Positions 18,101-25,966 of a DNA stretch of 64,000 bases are shown here, in pieces. Position 1 is the first letter of the stretch, and each line of letters begins with the position of its first letter. The notes beneath the pieces were generated by a model. The model was not told where the DNA came from. It saw only the letters and a list, made by a program, of their open reading frames with translations, and did not search any database. Location: the NCBI GenBank assembly GCA_025060675.1, contig JANXBI010000003.1, positions 62,001 through 126,000 of the forward strand, given 5' to 3'. Position numbers and translations under genes: made by a program. Source of the DNA: Candidatus Caldatribacterium sp. Lineage in GTDB: Bacteria > Atribacterota > Atribacteria > Atribacterales > Caldatribacteriaceae.

Positions 18101-18223
18101 TTCAAGAAGGGATGACTTCCCCGCTCCATTTGGGCCAACAATGACGAAAAGATCCGAGGGAAAATCGAGCTCCACCTTCTCAATGCCCAAAAAGCGCTCT
18201 AATTTCAAAGAGAGTGGTCTCAC
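15077..18223 (-). CDS. sbcC: SbcC/Rad50-type SMC-like ATPase
   Basis: A 1048-residue Rad50-like protein. The N-terminal Walker A is GPNGAGKSS (residues 30-38). Two very long Glu/Arg-rich coiled coils flank a zinc hook CPVCG (C508/C511). The C-terminal head has signature ECSGGEKTLIALALALALS and Walker B CLFIDEGFSTLD. It tethers and clamps DNA ends together with the SbcD nuclease, whose gene overlaps upstream by four bases. With NurA and HerA downstream this is a complete end-processing set. The signature begins CSGGE rather than LSGGE, which is tolerated in this family. Confidence 0.95.
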   Translation of the reverse strand: MRPLSLKLERFLGIEKVELDFPSDLFVIVGPNGAGKSSLLEAMYFALYGRGIRVERSKRELIHRGSPDKALRVQFEFLVAGRRFRVTREYSVKQGGVAYLEQREGERWKPLASGEQIVNAHIEELLGCDALTFRSSVFLPQGETLAFVEASSADRFRTLSSLFDLGVIDKVREKVRDTVKVLEGELGPLREKLRILEAEDLEREEIRLQREEEALERELAVVQKSVVVLRERLEKLRKFREVLGEIRECTERVESLMRRREELLRLVEEDETIELAHRIHETFERPWRQVVELVARVAREEEKEQELFEETVRALAETEREHARLLEEEARWREEEEKLRRLVQEVEERGRPLFEALSQGQKELSLWEEKETELKAKIAEFLKEEERLREEGKREEELLREKELLLAQVDEAHARIEEALRLLDELLPEEQRKAQELERLKGEWQRLREEVAKGDTHLRRLVEERERLEARLVVLEAKKDEYEARYHQGVRIFVVGELEEEWRRQGTCPVCGSQVPFPEGERERVDIVVLEREYRSFHEERTSLLTRKEHLVREIEEVSREYEMKRKELEGIKNASEILFREWQELRDRIREALALSGYPEREKFSPSRFREWVRLKGREREALQQEVEVQRRRLLTLQERLRFLEERRKEEEARLLGISSEKEKLCAALKPKEALFAEYCASLGIPSDVFGEFAEDLKARLRKAEQEVLRLGAEAKAKKERLDVLALEQTRLVESIKGRREEKEALVREEVRLRNLFLAELEKRRWSEEVYLSFLGRTPGTSRVELHRLEGELEGLVKHKAKKVREKEAFEKALGLSEDAVEGELLKLEKDLLDLESRVSTLHKRLGEVREGLRQNAEKQREWERLRVTVGEKSKRYEVHAELQRALEVGGFKNYLLQLLFARLEKESSRILLGLSGGRYALRMQVNRDVADIVVLDRKFGGGERLLEECSGGEKTLIALALALALSGLRLEERYAKRTECLFIDEGFSTLDREHLDLVADAIFRLSREGKMVGIVTHDPDFAGYFPMQLEVREGMVRWRRNENLAI

Positions 18224-19374
18224 GGTTTTTCCCCCTCAAGAACCTGCCGATAATACGTCGCAAAGCATTGCACCACTTCTCCTGAGAACCCCTTTTCTTG
18301 GGCAAACTGAGCAAAGAGTTCTGGCAAAGCGGCAACATCAAAAGAGGAAGCCATTGCTTCTTCTTGTCGTTCCTCTTCATCCCATAGAGTCTCAACCACA
18401 ACCACTTCGAAACGCTCCCCTCGAAGGTTTTTGAGCTCACCCATCCACTCTGGAGAGAGAATGTCACCCCGAACACGAAATCGGATGTAATTGCGCCGAC
18501 TATTCCGAAGCTGTTCCTCCACGAGGCGGCGCACTTCAAGCATTCCCAAGGGCTTCTCAAGGTCGATGCTCACCAAAGACGAGGTTTCAAGAAACACTGG
18601 ATTGACCCTCGGCTTCTCCCCTGGAACAAGCTCAACGAGGAGAAACGCGCCTTTCTCCCCCGGATTTCGGAAGTTATCCGGAACAAGAGACGAAGGGTAA
18701 CAAAGGACAAAAGGGTCCTGGAGGCAGGTATATCCATGGAGATGCCCTAAGGCACCATAAGAAAACCCGTGGGGGAAATCGGCTCTCCTCACAAAAATCT
18801 CTCGAGAGGCATTAGCCTCAGCGTAAAAGGCCAACTCTTCCACCGTCAAGTGCCCAAGGAGGACGTGGAAATGACGGGGGTTGAAAGCAGCTGTCCATTT
18901 GCGCATCGCCTCTCTCAAGTACATCTTCGCCCGTTCCTGAATCGCCTCCCCGGGATACTCGGCAAGGAATCGCGAAAGAGGGAGATAGGGAACTGGGAAA
19001 ACGGTTACCTCGATGTCTGGGAAGTCCCGCGGCATCATGTCTCGGATAATCACGACCTTTGGAGGAAAGACCTTCTGCAGGGCCTCCACAGCATACCAAT
19101 CATGGTTGCCAATGACCCAGACAAAAGGGGCAACGCGGGAGAGCTCGATGACCGCCTCTACCGCAAGCTGGATGGCTTCCCTGGGAGGATGGTAGTACTG
19201 ATGGAAGAGGTCTCCCGCGTGGAGGATGAGATCAACGTGTTCCTGTTGCGCTACCTCAAGGAGCCTCGTAAGGCACTCCTTTTGCTCCTCAAGACGGTTC
19301 ACTTCCCGATGACTTCTCCAGGACACAAGTCCCAGGTGCCAGTCAGCCGTATGGAGGATTTTAAGCGGCCTCAT
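18220..19374 (-). CDS. sbcD: SbcD/Mre11-type nuclease
   Basis: 384 residues with the full set of Mre11 phosphoesterase motifs: TADWHLG, HAGDLFH, VIGNHDW, LLGHLTVE and GALGHLHGY. These bind two Mn ions and cut DNA ends or hairpins. ATG 19374 is chosen because the DNA-binding domain conventionally begins MRPLKILHTADWH and GGTGGGA precedes it. It is the first gene of the sbcD-sbcC-nurA-herA operon. Its promoter must overlap that of the divergent EamA gene; TACAAT on the minus strand (19392-19397) could be its -10 box. Confidence 0.93.
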   Translation of the reverse strand: MRPLKILHTADWHLGLVSWRSHREVNRLEEQKECLTRLLEVAQQEHVDLILHAGDLFHQYYHPPREAIQLAVEAVIELSRVAPFVWVIGNHDWYAVEALQKVFPPKVVIIRDMMPRDFPDIEVTVFPVPYLPLSRFLAEYPGEAIQERAKMYLREAMRKWTAAFNPRHFHVLLGHLTVEELAFYAEANASREIFVRRADFPHGFSYGALGHLHGYTCLQDPFVLCYPSSLVPDNFRNPGEKGAFLLVELVPGEKPRVNPVFLETSSLVSIDLEKPLGMLEVRRLVEEQLRNSRRNYIRFRVRGDILSPEWMGELKNLRGERFEVVVVETLWDEEERQEEAMASSFDVAALPELFAQFAQEKGFSGEVVQCFATYYRQVLEGEKP

Positions 19375-19392
19375 GTTCGTCCCACCGGAATA

Positions 19393-19423
19393 TTGTACCA
19401 AAATCGTGGAGGCTCTGTATAAT
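19393..19423 (+). promoter_or_regulatory. Promoter of the EamA gene, possibly giving a leaderless mRNA
   Basis: A perfect TATAAT (19418-19423) follows TTGTAC (19393-19398) with 19 bp spacing. The transcript would start at about 19430, which is the first base of the EamA ATG. The only GGAGG nearby (19408-19412) is too far upstream to serve that ATG and would not be transcribed. Confidence 0.5.
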
Positions 19424-19429
19424 AAAGAC

Positions 19430-20284
19430 ATGCAGAGCGTCCGTGCCTATCTCCCTATCTTTGGCGTGCTCCTCTTTTGGGGGCTTTCTTGGCCTTTCTC
19501 AAAGGCAGCCCTGCAGTACATGTCTCCTTACGTCCTTTCTCTCTTCCGATTTGCCATGGGAGCAGTCTTTTTCCTCTGTTTCACCCGAAAGCTCCTCGTG
19601 AACCCAAAAATCCTTCTTGGAGCACTCATGAATGGTGTGTGCTTCGTCACCCTGGTGAACTTCGCCGTTCAAGCTTCCCAACACCCCGCTTTAGCTTCAA
19701 GCCTCGTGTACACGCAACCGCTTTTCGTCGCTCTCCTTGCAACCCTCTGTGGTGAAGAAAGGCTTTCCCTACACCAGGGAGTTGGCATACTCCTCGCCTT
19801 CTTTGGCATTCTCGTCTCGGCACAAAGTGTCCACTTTGACCGGGGGGCAACGCTTGCCATTGCCTCAGGCTTCCTCTGGTCCTTAGGCATCCTCTACTAC
19901 CGGAGGTACCTCAAAGAGGTTGACCTGGTCCATTTCAACGCTTCCTTGAACTTCTTCTCTACCATTGCTCTTGTCCCCTTCCTCCTCCACAAGGCGTACT
20001 TTGTCCCCTCCAAAGAAGCACTCTTTTGGGGGTTTTGCACCGCTTGCTCTGCACAGGTTGCAGGTTTCTTCTTCTGGTTCTTAAGCCTTAAAACCCTTGG
20101 AGCGGTCACCTCAAGCACCTTCTCACTCCTTGTGCCTGCCTTTGCATACCTCTTCACCTATTTCATCATGGGCCAGGTGCCAACCTCCCGACAGGTTCTG
20201 GGATCCTCTCTCACACTCCTTGGGGTTCTCCTTGCCCAGTGGAAAAAGAGGAAACATTTATGGAAACCTTCTTCTGGGTCGTAG
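19430..20284 (+). CDS. EamA/DMT-family membrane transporter
   Basis: About 284 residues with ten hydrophobic segments arranged as two EamA repeats (FGVLLFWGLSWPFSKAAL in the first; GFLWSLGILYYRRY opening the second). A conserved SLLVPAFAYLFTYFIMGQ segment lies near the end. DMT-family proteins export metabolites or amino acids, and the substrate cannot be told from sequence. ATG 19430 is chosen over GTG 19406 because the -10 box lies between them. The next gene starts 25 bp before this one ends. Confidence 0.88.
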   Translation: MQSVRAYLPIFGVLLFWGLSWPFSKAALQYMSPYVLSLFRFAMGAVFFLCFTRKLLVNPKILLGALMNGVCFVTLVNFAVQASQHPALASSLVYTQPLFVALLATLCGEERLSLHQGVGILLAFFGILVSAQSVHFDRGATLAIASGFLWSLGILYYRRYLKEVDLVHFNASLNFFSTIALVPFLLHKAYFVPSKEALFWGFCTACSAQVAGFFFWFLSLKTLGAVTSSTFSLLVPAFAYLFTYFIMGQVPTSRQVLGSSLTLLGVLLAQWKKRKHLWKPSSGS

Positions 20285-20808
20285 TTGCGCTCTGGCTCAT
20301 CCTTGACCTCTACGTGCTCTTTGCCCGTAACCGTGACCTCCGAAATATTGCCGATTGGAAGAGCAAATTCGTTATCATCGCCTCCGTAAGCAGCGGGGTC
20401 ACCTTGGCGGTGATTCCGGAAGACTTTCGTCTTTCGTGGCTTGTACGAGAACGATTCACTGCAGTGCACCACGTCGGGGTTGTCCTCATGGTGGGTGGTA
20501 TAACGCTCCGTCTTCTTGCGATTCGAACTCTGGGGAAGTACTTCACTCCAGATATCGCCCTTGTTGAAGGACAGCGAATCGTCACCACAGGGGTTTACCG
20601 TTTCCTGCGTCACCCAAGCTATACAGGGGAGCTCCTTGCCTTTGGTGGTGTGGCTTTGGTTTTCTGGCACTTCCCCTCATCCCTGTACATCTTCCTTTTC
20701 CCCCTTCTTGGATTTCTCTACCGAGCTCTCCTTGAGGAACGGAAGCTCCTTGAGTTCTTTGGAGAAGAGTACAGGGAATACATGAGGAGAACCCGCCGGT
20801 TCATATAG
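20260..20808 (+). CDS. Isoprenylcysteine-carboxyl-methyltransferase-family membrane protein
   Basis: A 182-residue polytopic protein with the ICMT/PEMT signature GVYRFLRHPSYTGELLAFGG and the terminal EERKLLEFFGEEYREYMRRTRRFI (core EERKL.EFFGEEY.EY). These motifs bind S-adenosylmethionine in membrane methyltransferases. Bacterial members act on unknown small or lipid substrates. ATG 20260 has GAGGA at ideal distance; the open frame starts earlier at a GTG. It overlaps the EamA gene by 25 bp, so the two are probably co-expressed. Confidence 0.85.
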   Translation: METFFWVVVALWLILDLYVLFARNRDLRNIADWKSKFVIIASVSSGVTLAVIPEDFRLSWLVRERFTAVHHVGVVLMVGGITLRLLAIRTLGKYFTPDIALVEGQRIVTTGVYRFLRHPSYTGELLAFGGVALVFWHFPSSLYIFLFPLLGFLYRALLEERKLLEFFGEEYREYMRRTRRFI

Positions 20809-20845
20809 TAAAAAGGAATCGATTGGCAGAAAGTGGGAAAAGACC

Positions 20846-21394
20846 ATGGCAAAGGGACTTCCTTTCTTTGGACTCTTTCTCCTTTTCGCCCTCCTCAACC
20901 CCTCTCCAAGTGGTGCTATTGCACCGGGAGATACAATCCCACCCTTCACAGTGGTTTTCCCTGGCAAGGATGGGGACAAGTTGCTCACTGCGAACGACCT
21001 TCTCGGCTACGTCACTGTCCTCTTCTACGATACCCGACACACTGCCCCTACAAACAACGACCTCAAGTACGCCATTCGCGACTTCCAAAAGGCAAATCTC
21101 CCTGTCTCTGCCTCCCTCATGGTTGTGCAAATCATCGATGCCTCGAGTGCCAACGTGTTCACCCGTACGATTTGGAAACGGAAAATCCGAGAGAACGCTA
21201 AGCGATATGGAATCCCCATTTACGCCGACTGGACCGGGGCAATGCGTCGCGATTTTGACTTCTCTCCAAAGGAGAGCAACATCCTCATCGTCGACCCCAA
21301 GGGTGTTGTGCGCTTCGCCTTTCAAGGGAATCCCCAAGGGGAAGATTGGGAAAGGCTTTTCAAAGTTCTGCATTCCCTGATAGAAGCCACGTAA
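20846..21394 (+). CDS. Exported thioredoxin-fold protein, YtfJ-like, without catalytic cysteines
   Basis: 182 residues: signal peptide (MAKGLPFFGLFLLFALLNPSPSGA) and then a thioredoxin/TlpA-like domain (PPFTVVFPGKDGDKLLTANDL, VTVLFYDTRHTAPTNNDLKYAI, GIPIYADWTGAMRRDFDF, ILIVDPKGVVRFAFQG). The position that holds CxxC in thioredoxins reads DTRHT, so it cannot act as a normal disulfide oxidoreductase. The layout resembles YtfJ-type periplasmic proteins. Role unknown. Confidence 0.65.
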   Translation: MAKGLPFFGLFLLFALLNPSPSGAIAPGDTIPPFTVVFPGKDGDKLLTANDLLGYVTVLFYDTRHTAPTNNDLKYAIRDFQKANLPVSASLMVVQIIDASSANVFTRTIWKRKIRENAKRYGIPIYADWTGAMRRDFDFSPKESNILIVDPKGVVRFAFQGNPQGEDWERLFKVLHSLIEAT

Positions 21395-21419
21395 TCCGTA
21401 GTGCTTATCAAAAGTCTTG

Positions 21420-21472
21420 ATCCCCAAAGAACTCGCTTTTCTTTGGGATACTCGAGGGTTGCGCAAACCCTC
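21420..21472 (+). terminator. Two adjacent hairpins after the thioredoxin-fold gene
   Basis: CCCAAAG/CTTTGGG flanked by ATC/GAT (about 21420-21448) is followed by GAGGGTT-gcgca-AACCCTC (21454-21472). They sit 25-80 bp after the stop at 21394. Neither has a clear T-run, so termination is plausible but unproven. Confidence 0.4.
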
Positions 21473-21585
21473 TGAAAGGGCACAAGGAAAGAGGGTCTAT
21501 GCCGACTTTTCCTCACAATGCTTGCCCAAAACCACGTTTGGAAAAGTTCCAGAAAAAGAAGCATCCATCCACACCAGCAGAGGGA

Positions 21586-21614
21586 TTGACAGGAGGAGGG
21601 TTTTTAGGTATAAA
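21586..21614 (+). promoter_or_regulatory. Strong promoter of the ROK-regulator sugar operon
   Basis: TTGACA (21586-21591), 17 bp spacer, TATAAA (21609-21614). It lies 33 bp upstream of the ROK gene start. Confidence 0.75.
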
Positions 21615-21646
21615 GAGGACGAGATTCTTTTTTCACTCAAAGAATT

Positions 21647-22849
21647 ATGACGCCGGTATACCAACGACGGGTTCGGGAAGAAAACCTGAAAAAGGTGCTC
21701 CGGCTCATCCACCGAGTGGGGAGCACAAGCCGTCCGGCCATCGCTCGAGAATTCCGCTTGAGCCCTGCTACGGTAACAAGCCTTGTTGCCGAGCTCAAAA
21801 GACGTGGTCTGGTGCGAGAGAATGGATTTGGTGAATCCACCGGGGGAAGGAAACCAGCAATTCTTGAGTTCAATACCGAGTGGGCTTGGGTTGTGGCGGC
21901 AAAAATCGGGGTCAAAAGGGTTCGAGTAGGTCTTGCAAACCTCAAGGGAGAGCTCAAAAGCAAAACTGTTGAGCCCCTCGTCTCATCCCATTTCCAAGAT
22001 GTGATTGCACAAATCCTCCGTATGGTGCAGGCACTCCTTGTAGCGACTCCGCATCCGCGTATCCTTGGCATGGGGGTGTGTTGCCCCGGGGTGATTGACC
22101 GAGAAACGGGTGAGGTTGTCAAGGCCGTAAATCTTGGATGGTACAACGTTCCTCTCCAGAAGCTCCTTTCTGAGCACTTCGAATGGCCAGTCTTCGTTGA
22201 AGATGGTGCTGACGCTGGTGCCTTAGGGGAGAAGTGGTTTGGGAACGGGAAAGATGTGAAAAACCTCATCTACGTCGTTGTTGGGAATGGCATCGGCTCG
22301 GGAGTAATCGTCAACGGCGAGCTGTACACGGGTCATCAACATGCCGCAGGAGAATTTGGCCACACGAGCATCGATTTCTCCGGTCCTCCGTGCCCTTGTG
22401 GCAATCGCGGGTGTCTTGAGCTCTACGCCTCAGCCTTAGCCATCGTGCGCAAGGCGCAAGAGGCTATCGCCAAAGGGGAACCAACCATCATCCGTGACCT
22501 TGCAGAAGAGGAAGGCGAGCTCTCTGGGGAACTCATAAGCGAAGCAGCATTCCTTGGAGACGCCGTTGCCCTCCGCATTTTCCAAGAAACAGGAGAACTC
22601 CTGGGCAAGGCCATAGGGAATCTTGTGAACATCTTTGACCCAGAGATGGTTATCCTCGGAGGAGGGTTGTCGCTTGCCCACCCAATATTTTTCGAGACCA
22701 TAGCCACAACCGTAAAGCACTATTCCCTTTTCCTCCACCGTGAACCCGTGGAGGTCCGTAGAGCTTTCTTTGGAGGCGATTCGGAACTTGTAGGAGCGGC
22801 AGCGTTAACCGTCGAGCGGGTTTTCGGAGAGCGTGTTCCAGGAGCATGA
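21647..22849 (+). CDS. ROK-family transcriptional regulator
   Basis: 400 residues: an N-terminal winged helix (RPAIAREFRLSPATVTSLVAELKRRGLV, about residues 28-56) and a ROK sugar-kinase-like domain with the zinc motif PCPCGNRGCLE preceded by GEFGH. Proteins of the NagC/Mlc/XylR class bind DNA and release it on binding a sugar or sugar phosphate. The next genes encode a sugar-phosphate isomerase-like enzyme and two ABC importers, so this is very likely their local regulator. It has its own strong promoter upstream. Confidence 0.9.
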   Translation: MTPVYQRRVREENLKKVLRLIHRVGSTSRPAIAREFRLSPATVTSLVAELKRRGLVRENGFGESTGGRKPAILEFNTEWAWVVAAKIGVKRVRVGLANLKGELKSKTVEPLVSSHFQDVIAQILRMVQALLVATPHPRILGMGVCCPGVIDRETGEVVKAVNLGWYNVPLQKLLSEHFEWPVFVEDGADAGALGEKWFGNGKDVKNLIYVVVGNGIGSGVIVNGELYTGHQHAAGEFGHTSIDFSGPPCPCGNRGCLELYASALAIVRKAQEAIAKGEPTIIRDLAEEEGELSGELISEAAFLGDAVALRIFQETGELLGKAIGNLVNIFDPEMVILGGGLSLAHPIFFETIATTVKHYSLFLHREPVEVRRAFFGGDSELVGAAALTVERVFGERVPGA

Positions 22850-22862
22850 AAGGAGGGAAACT

Positions 22863-23726
22863 ATGAAAAAAGGCATTAATCAGTGGGCTTTTCCTGCTAA
22901 TGCTACCTTTCGGGAGATTTTTGAGCTCGCGAAAAAACATGGCTTCCAGGGCCTTGAGCTCTGCCCTGATGAGGAGGGATTACTTCCTCTCAGACCAAAA
23001 AAGGATGTGCTCCACGAACTCTCTTCCCTCTCTCAGGACACAGGAATCGCCATCCGGAGCTTTGCCACTGGGCTCTTTTGGAAGTACAACTTAGCCTCCC
23101 CTGACGCCTCCTGTCGCGAAAAGGCAAAGGATGTCGTGAAAGCCCTTATTGACCTTGCCTACGAGCTCTCCGTACCCTCGGTTCTCGTCATTCCAGGTTA
23201 TGTCCATGTCCCTTGGGACCCCTCTTCAGAGCTTGTGCCTTATGACGATGTTCTCAAAAGGGCAAGAGAAAGTCTCCAAGAAGTCTTGCCCTATGCCCAG
23301 AGTGCCGGGGTTGTCCTTGCCCTTGAGAACGTCTGGAACGAGTGTTTCCTCTCTCCTCTTGAGTTCGCTTCTTTCATCGATGTGTTCGCAAGCCCTTTCA
23401 TCAAAGCCCACTTCGATACTGGAAATGTCGTTCTTTTCGGGTACCCAGAGCACTGGATTGCCATTCTTGGGAAACGTATTGCCACGGTCCATGTGAAAGA
23501 CTTTAAGAAAGCCGTGGGAACTCTTGCAGGATTCTGTCTCCCCCTTGAGGGAGATGTTCACTGGCCTGAGGTGATGCAGGCTCTACAGAGCATCCCCTAC
23601 AATGACTACCTCATTGCCGAGTTCATTCCTCCGTACCGCTACAGCACCGAGGCCCTCCTTTCAAACCTCTCGTACAACATGGATATCCTTATAGAACTGG
23701 CTCAAGGAGGTGGTGTGAAAGCGTAA
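22863..23726 (+). CDS. TIM-barrel sugar phosphate isomerase/epimerase
   Basis: 287 residues of the xylose-isomerase-like TIM-barrel (AP-endonuclease-2) superfamily. Metal-binding positions are visible in VVLALENVWN, FIKAHFDTGNVV, IATVHVKDFKK and LIAEFIPP. It resembles hexulose-phosphate or hydroxypyruvate isomerases and 3-epimerases, but the substrate cannot be fixed. ATG 22863 has AAGGAGGG upstream. It lies 13 bp after the ROK gene and before the ABC importer, so it probably acts on the imported sugar. Confidence 0.82.
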   Translation: MKKGINQWAFPANATFREIFELAKKHGFQGLELCPDEEGLLPLRPKKDVLHELSSLSQDTGIAIRSFATGLFWKYNLASPDASCREKAKDVVKALIDLAYELSVPSVLVIPGYVHVPWDPSSELVPYDDVLKRARESLQEVLPYAQSAGVVLALENVWNECFLSPLEFASFIDVFASPFIKAHFDTGNVVLFGYPEHWIAILGKRIATVHVKDFKKAVGTLAGFCLPLEGDVHWPEVMQALQSIPYNDYLIAEFIPPYRYSTEALLSNLSYNMDILIELAQGGGVKA

Positions 23727-23784
23727 AAACTGAAGACAAGACCCCTTTTCCCCTTCTCAAAATCTTCACGAAGGAGGGAAAACC

Positions 23785-25017
23785 ATGAAGCGGTGGGTTG
23801 CGGTGTTTAGCGTGTTCTTGGTGCTTGTGCTTGCCCTCTCCTTTGGAGCTCTTGCGCAGAAGAAGGTGAGCATTCTCTGGATGGAGTACGATGGCCTCAC
23901 CCCTGACTATGCCCTAAATCTCGAAAAGGCCTTCGAAGAAGCCAATCCTGGTGTAGATCTCGAAATCATCTCTACTCCGTGGAACTTGGGGCATGACCGG
24001 CTCATTTCCCTTCTTGCCGGCAAAGAACCTCCAGACCTTGCCGTTATTGGAACTCGCTGGCTTTTGGAACTCCTTGATATGGATGTTGTGGAACCAATCG
24101 AGAAGTGGGTGAGCAAAGCGCTCCTTGATAACATCGACCCAGCCTTGATGGAAGGGAAAGTGAAAGGCGTCCTCTATGGGCTCCCCGTTGCTGCAGGGAC
24201 ACGGCTCATGTACTACCGCTCTGACATCATCGACAAAGCCCCGGAGACTTTTGAAGAGATGCTCATCATTGCCCAGAAAATCAACAAACCCGAGGAGAAG
24301 TTCTACGCTGTGGGTATGGCTGGGAAAAAATTTGTGGAACTCACCGAACACGCCTACTATCTTTTTGGCAACGGTGGGTACTACTTTGAAATACTCCCCG
24401 ATGGTAGCTACGGGAAGTGCACGGTGAACGATGAAGCAGGCGTTGGTGCTCTGACCTTCATGAACGACTTAGTGAACAAGTACAAGGTTACACAACCTGG
24501 TGTCACTGCATACACCCGTGATGAAGTCCAGGATCTTTTTGTTGCTGGAAACCTTGGCATTTTCCTGAGTGGCGGATTCACAGCAACCCTTCTTGAGCAG
24601 CGGGGTGTAACCTTCAAATGGGACGTTGCTCCCATGCCCCACTTTGAAGGAAAGCCTCAAAGCACCCTCATCGTGACCGACTCCATAGTCCTCTTTAAGA
24701 CCTCCGATGCCAAAGAAGAAGCAGGCAAATTCCTCGACTTCTTCTACTCTGACCCTTGGAGGATTCAGTTCGACAAGCTCGTTGGCTTCCCACCAGTCAC
24801 GAAATCCCTCGCTAACGACCCATTCTTCCAGAAACCCGTGTACAAAGTCATGATTGAGCAGATTCCAAATGCCAAGGGTTGGCCTCTCATCCCTGAATGG
24901 CCAGAGTGCAACGACATCATCTGGGACAACATTGTAGCGACCTTCCTCGGCGAGAAAGACCCCAAGACCGCCATGGACGACGCCGCTCGGGAAATCGACG
25001 CCCTGCGGGGCATGTGA
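23785..25017 (+). CDS. Sugar ABC transporter solute-binding protein (family 1)
   Basis: 410 residues with a Sec signal peptide ending GALA-QK and the family-1 (MalE-like) body: VSILWMEYDGLTPDYALNLEKAFEEANPGVDLEI, VKGVLYGLPVAAGTRLMYYRSDI and DAKEEAGKFLDFFYSDPWRIQF (key parts ANPGVDLEI, YGLPV, YYRSD). There is no lipobox cysteine, so the protein is free in the periplasm or equivalent space. It is followed by two matching permeases. No ATPase gene is in this cluster, so a shared MsmX-type ATPase elsewhere is likely. Confidence 0.92.
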   Translation: MKRWVAVFSVFLVLVLALSFGALAQKKVSILWMEYDGLTPDYALNLEKAFEEANPGVDLEIISTPWNLGHDRLISLLAGKEPPDLAVIGTRWLLELLDMDVVEPIEKWVSKALLDNIDPALMEGKVKGVLYGLPVAAGTRLMYYRSDIIDKAPETFEEMLIIAQKINKPEEKFYAVGMAGKKFVELTEHAYYLFGNGGYYFEILPDGSYGKCTVNDEAGVGALTFMNDLVNKYKVTQPGVTAYTRDEVQDLFVAGNLGIFLSGGFTATLLEQRGVTFKWDVAPMPHFEGKPQSTLIVTDSIVLFKTSDAKEEAGKFLDFFYSDPWRIQFDKLVGFPPVTKSLANDPFFQKPVYKVMIEQIPNAKGWPLIPEWPECNDIIWDNIVATFLGEKDPKTAMDDAAREIDALRGM

Positions 25018-25065
25018 AAGTACGGGGAGGGGTGCCCACCCCTCCCTTCCTCCTGAAAGGAGGAG

Positions 25066-25965
25066 GTGAGCTTGCGGAAAGGGAAATTCTGGAGGACCGA
25101 ATCAGGTCTTGCCTTCTTCTTTCTACTTCCAGCCTGTGTTTTCCTCCTCCTTTTCATGTTCTACCCCATCGTCTACGTCATCCTCATGTCCTTTTTCCGA
25201 GTCAACAAACTCGGGGACTTAGTGAGCTTCTCCGGCCTTGCCAACTTCCGCTTCATGTTTGACCGTCCCGAATTTTGGCAAATCATCATCCGCTCGTGCG
25301 TGTGGACGGCTTTGGCTGTGGCGGTGAAAACTGGAATAGGTCTCGTCATCGCTCTCCTTCTCAACGTGGATTTCCGGGGACGAAAAGTTGCCCGAGGCCT
25401 TGTCATCATTCCCTGGGCAAGCTCTGTACCCATAAGCGCCATGATTTGGCAGTGGACGTACAACAACGACTTTGGGCTCTTGAACCACACCCTCCGGACC
25501 TTGCGCATTTTCGGAGAACCCCCTATATGGCTTGCTGAACCTCGTCCAGCATTCTTTGCCAATCTCTGGGTAGACATCTGGTGTGGCATCCCCTTCATGG
25601 CACTCGTTTTCCTCGCTGGGCTTCAGGCTATCCCTCAGGAACTCTACGAAGCCGCCGAAGTCGACGGGGCAACACCTTTTGCCAAATTCCGCTTTGTGAC
25701 CTTGCCACTTCTGAGCAATGTCCTTACGGTGGCAACACTCCTTTCGATTCTCTGGACCTTCAACGACTTCAACGTCATCTACGTCCTTACCGGTGGTGGA
25801 CCAGGAACGTCAACCGATATCCTCATCACTTACATCTACAAGTATGCTTTCCAGTACCTCCGCTTTGGTCCAGCCGCCGCCATGGCCGTCATTACCTTTG
25901 TGATTCTCCTCACCGTGAGCATTCTCTACGCCCGGAGCTACTTCAAGGGAGGGGGGGTGTACTAA
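25066..25965 (+). CDS. Sugar ABC transporter permease, MalF/UgpA-like
   Basis: 299 residues with six membrane helices and the EAA loop that contacts the ATPase: ELYEAAEVDGATPFAKFRFVTLPLL (core EAAxxDGA-x9-[IL]TLP). GTG 25066 opens the frame. TTG 25072 is equally possible, since the AGGAGGAGG upstream is better placed for it. It sits between the solute-binding protein and the second permease, with one base to the latter. Confidence 0.93.
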   Translation: MSLRKGKFWRTESGLAFFFLLPACVFLLLFMFYPIVYVILMSFFRVNKLGDLVSFSGLANFRFMFDRPEFWQIIIRSCVWTALAVAVKTGIGLVIALLLNVDFRGRKVARGLVIIPWASSVPISAMIWQWTYNNDFGLLNHTLRTLRIFGEPPIWLAEPRPAFFANLWVDIWCGIPFMALVFLAGLQAIPQELYEAAEVDGATPFAKFRFVTLPLLSNVLTVATLLSILWTFNDFNVIYVLTGGGPGTSTDILITYIYKYAFQYLRFGPAAAMAVITFVILLTVSILYARSYFKGGGVY

Positions 25966-25966
25966 A

